In this document: piece after piece, positions 7,474 through 8,254 of the stretch | Layout of the letters: every line of letters starts with the position of its first letter | Position numbering within the stretch: position 1 is the stretch's first letter | Source of the DNA: Nitrococcus sp. | GTDB lineage: Bacteria > Pseudomonadota > Gammaproteobacteria > Nitrococcales > Nitrococcaceae | Reading direction: 5' to 3' | NCBI GenBank assembly: GCA_030452365.1 | Contig: JAKDMK010000086.1 | Location: 1 to 8,254, forward strand | Length of the DNA stretch: 8,254 nucleotides | Notes under the pieces: generated by a model | What the model was told of the DNA's origin: nothing | The model's input: only the letters and a program-made list of their open reading frames with translations | Database searches by the model: none | Program-made: the position numbers and the translations under genes

Positions 7474-8166
7474 CTACCGAAAGAGCATTGATTTACCCTT
7501 CGTCGTAAGACTTGCGAGCACCATAGCGAGCAGCCCGGTTATGAAAATCCCATCAAACATGCCCGCGCCACCTATTGATGCGACCGCGGTGCCGAGGTTT
7601 TGTATCTGCCCCAAGTTGAGTAAATCGCCACCGATTAAGGTACCTAGACTGCCGCAAATGTATGCCAAGGGCGCTGCGTAGGCTCTGGACAGCAACAAGG
7701 CGACGGCCGTGGTCACCAGCGGTGGGACGAACGCCGGTACCGAAATCCCGGCTCCTGGCACCGGGGCGGCCAGCAGATGAACCGTCCCGGCAACCGCGGC
7801 GATGCCGAGCAGGGCAGCGAGATAAAGCTTGTTCTTGATCAGCAGATAAATGGATAGAACGATCGGGATCAGTGCTCCACCGACGTTGATAGCGATTACG
7901 GTGCCAGGCGCCGCTACGCTGTACTTGATGCCGAAGAAGAAGAAATCATGCTCTGCCATGTACCCACGTGCAGAGGTCTGCGCCAGCGGAATATCGCTAT
8001 AGCTGCCGAGCCACGATAGCAGCAGCAGCACCAGGATGTAACGCCGATTGACGCTGACCGGGGAATCGGTATGTCCGAAAAGCCTGGTTTCGGCCAGCAT
8101 CAGCGCAGCGATGACCATGCCGAAGAGGATATACAGAAGGTCAGGCGCAATTAGGAAGTGATCCAT
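7474..8166 (-). CDS. DUF1614-family integral membrane protein
   Basis: Function unknown. The 230 residues contain about six to eight hydrophobic helices. The motifs fit DUF1614 as I recall it: SWLGSYSDIPL (51-61), INVGGALIPI (93-102), GSLGTLIGGDLLNL (172-185) and the near-C-terminal ASIGGAGMFDGIFITGLLA (196-214). No signal peptide beyond the first helix and no soluble domain are evident. The start ATG at 8166 has AGGA seven bases upstream, so translation initiation looks normal. The short polar tail LTTKGKSMLFR ends at TAG 7474-7476, after which the same frame continues into the hpnK remnant. The protein appears complete, though its last ~10 residues could derive from the junction. Sequence upstream of its ribosome binding site is lost because adapter begins at 8189. 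Confidence 0.85.
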   Translation of the reverse strand: MDHFLIAPDLLYILFGMVIAALMLAETRLFGHTDSPVSVNRRYILVLLLLSWLGSYSDIPLAQTSARGYMAEHDFFFFGIKYSVAAPGTVIAINVGGALIPIVLSIYLLIKNKLYLAALLGIAAVAGTVHLLAAPVPGAGISVPAFVPPLVTTAVALLLSRAYAAPLAYICGSLGTLIGGDLLNLGQIQNLGTAVASIGGAGMFDGIFITGLLAMVLASLTTKGKSMLFR

Positions 8167-8188
8167 TCGGAGTTCCTAGGAAAAGATA

Positions 8189-8254
8189 CTGTCTCTTATT
8201 ACACATCTCCGAGCCCACGAGACGCTCATGAATCTCGTATGCCGTCTTCTGCTT
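8189..8254 (+). other. Illumina Nextera adapter read-through (not genomic)
   Basis: The block starts CTGTCTCTTATTACACATCT (8189-8208), the Tn5 mosaic end used in Nextera libraries with one extra T. CCGAGCCCACGAGAC (8209-8223) is the read-2 transposase adapter. GCTCATGA (8224-8231) sits in the i7 index slot and matches, from memory, index N714. ATCTCGTATGCCGTCTTCTG plus CTT (8232-8254) is the P7 end lacking its last G. Order and junctions are exactly those of adapter read-through at the end of a short insert. It marks the physical end of an untrimmed contig and should be removed from the annotation. Confidence 0.98.

Noticed and set aside
7474..7476. Programmed read-through of TAG making a DUF1614-HpnK fusion protein
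   Set aside because: Frame agreement has a one-in-three chance, no read-through signal was seen, and a catalytically incomplete HpnK tail gives no clear purpose.
8189..8208. Tn5-like mosaic end as a sign of a natural transposon
   Set aside because: It is directly followed by sequencing adapter, an 8-base index and P7, so it comes from the library, not from a genomic element.

Overview
The window looks like one end of a draft Illumina contig from a hopanoid-making, Gram-negative proteobacterium. Gammaproteobacteria or Acidithiobacillia is my best guess, based on the heme gene order and the hopanoid genes. I do not recognise the species. The last 66 bases (8189-8254) are not genomic: they match Nextera transposase mosaic end, an i7 index and P7 adapter sequence. 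Biological sequence therefore ends at about 8188.

Left part, plus strand (1-3558): a heme-biosynthesis cluster. hemC (hydroxymethylbilane synthase) is missing its first ~20 codons at the window edge. After a 123-bp gap come hemX and hemY, which overlap by 4 bp (ATGA). The gene usually found between hemC and hemX in gammaproteobacteria, hemD (uroporphyrinogen-III synthase), is absent. The gap is too short for it and holds only a hairpin.

Right part, minus strand (8188 down to 3655), convergent with the heme genes: a DUF1614 membrane-protein gene, then an N-terminally deleted hpnK remnant, then hpnN (hopanoid-associated RND/MMPL transporter), then a stand-alone FAD/NAD(P)H oxidoreductase of the ferredoxin-NADP reductase type. 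The hpnK remnant overlaps hpnN by 14 bp, as expected of an intact hopanoid operon. Its upstream two thirds are gone, replaced by the DUF1614 gene, which ends in the same reading frame at a single TAG. This is either a real deletion/fusion or a misassembly. The untrimmed adapter makes misassembly a serious possibility.

No tRNA, rRNA, CRISPR array, insertion sequence or phage feature was seen. I found no convincing new multi-gene system. The points most worth checking are the missing hemD, the DUF1614/hpnK junction, a Ser in place of an intramembrane Asp in the second half of HpnN, and the adapter contamination.
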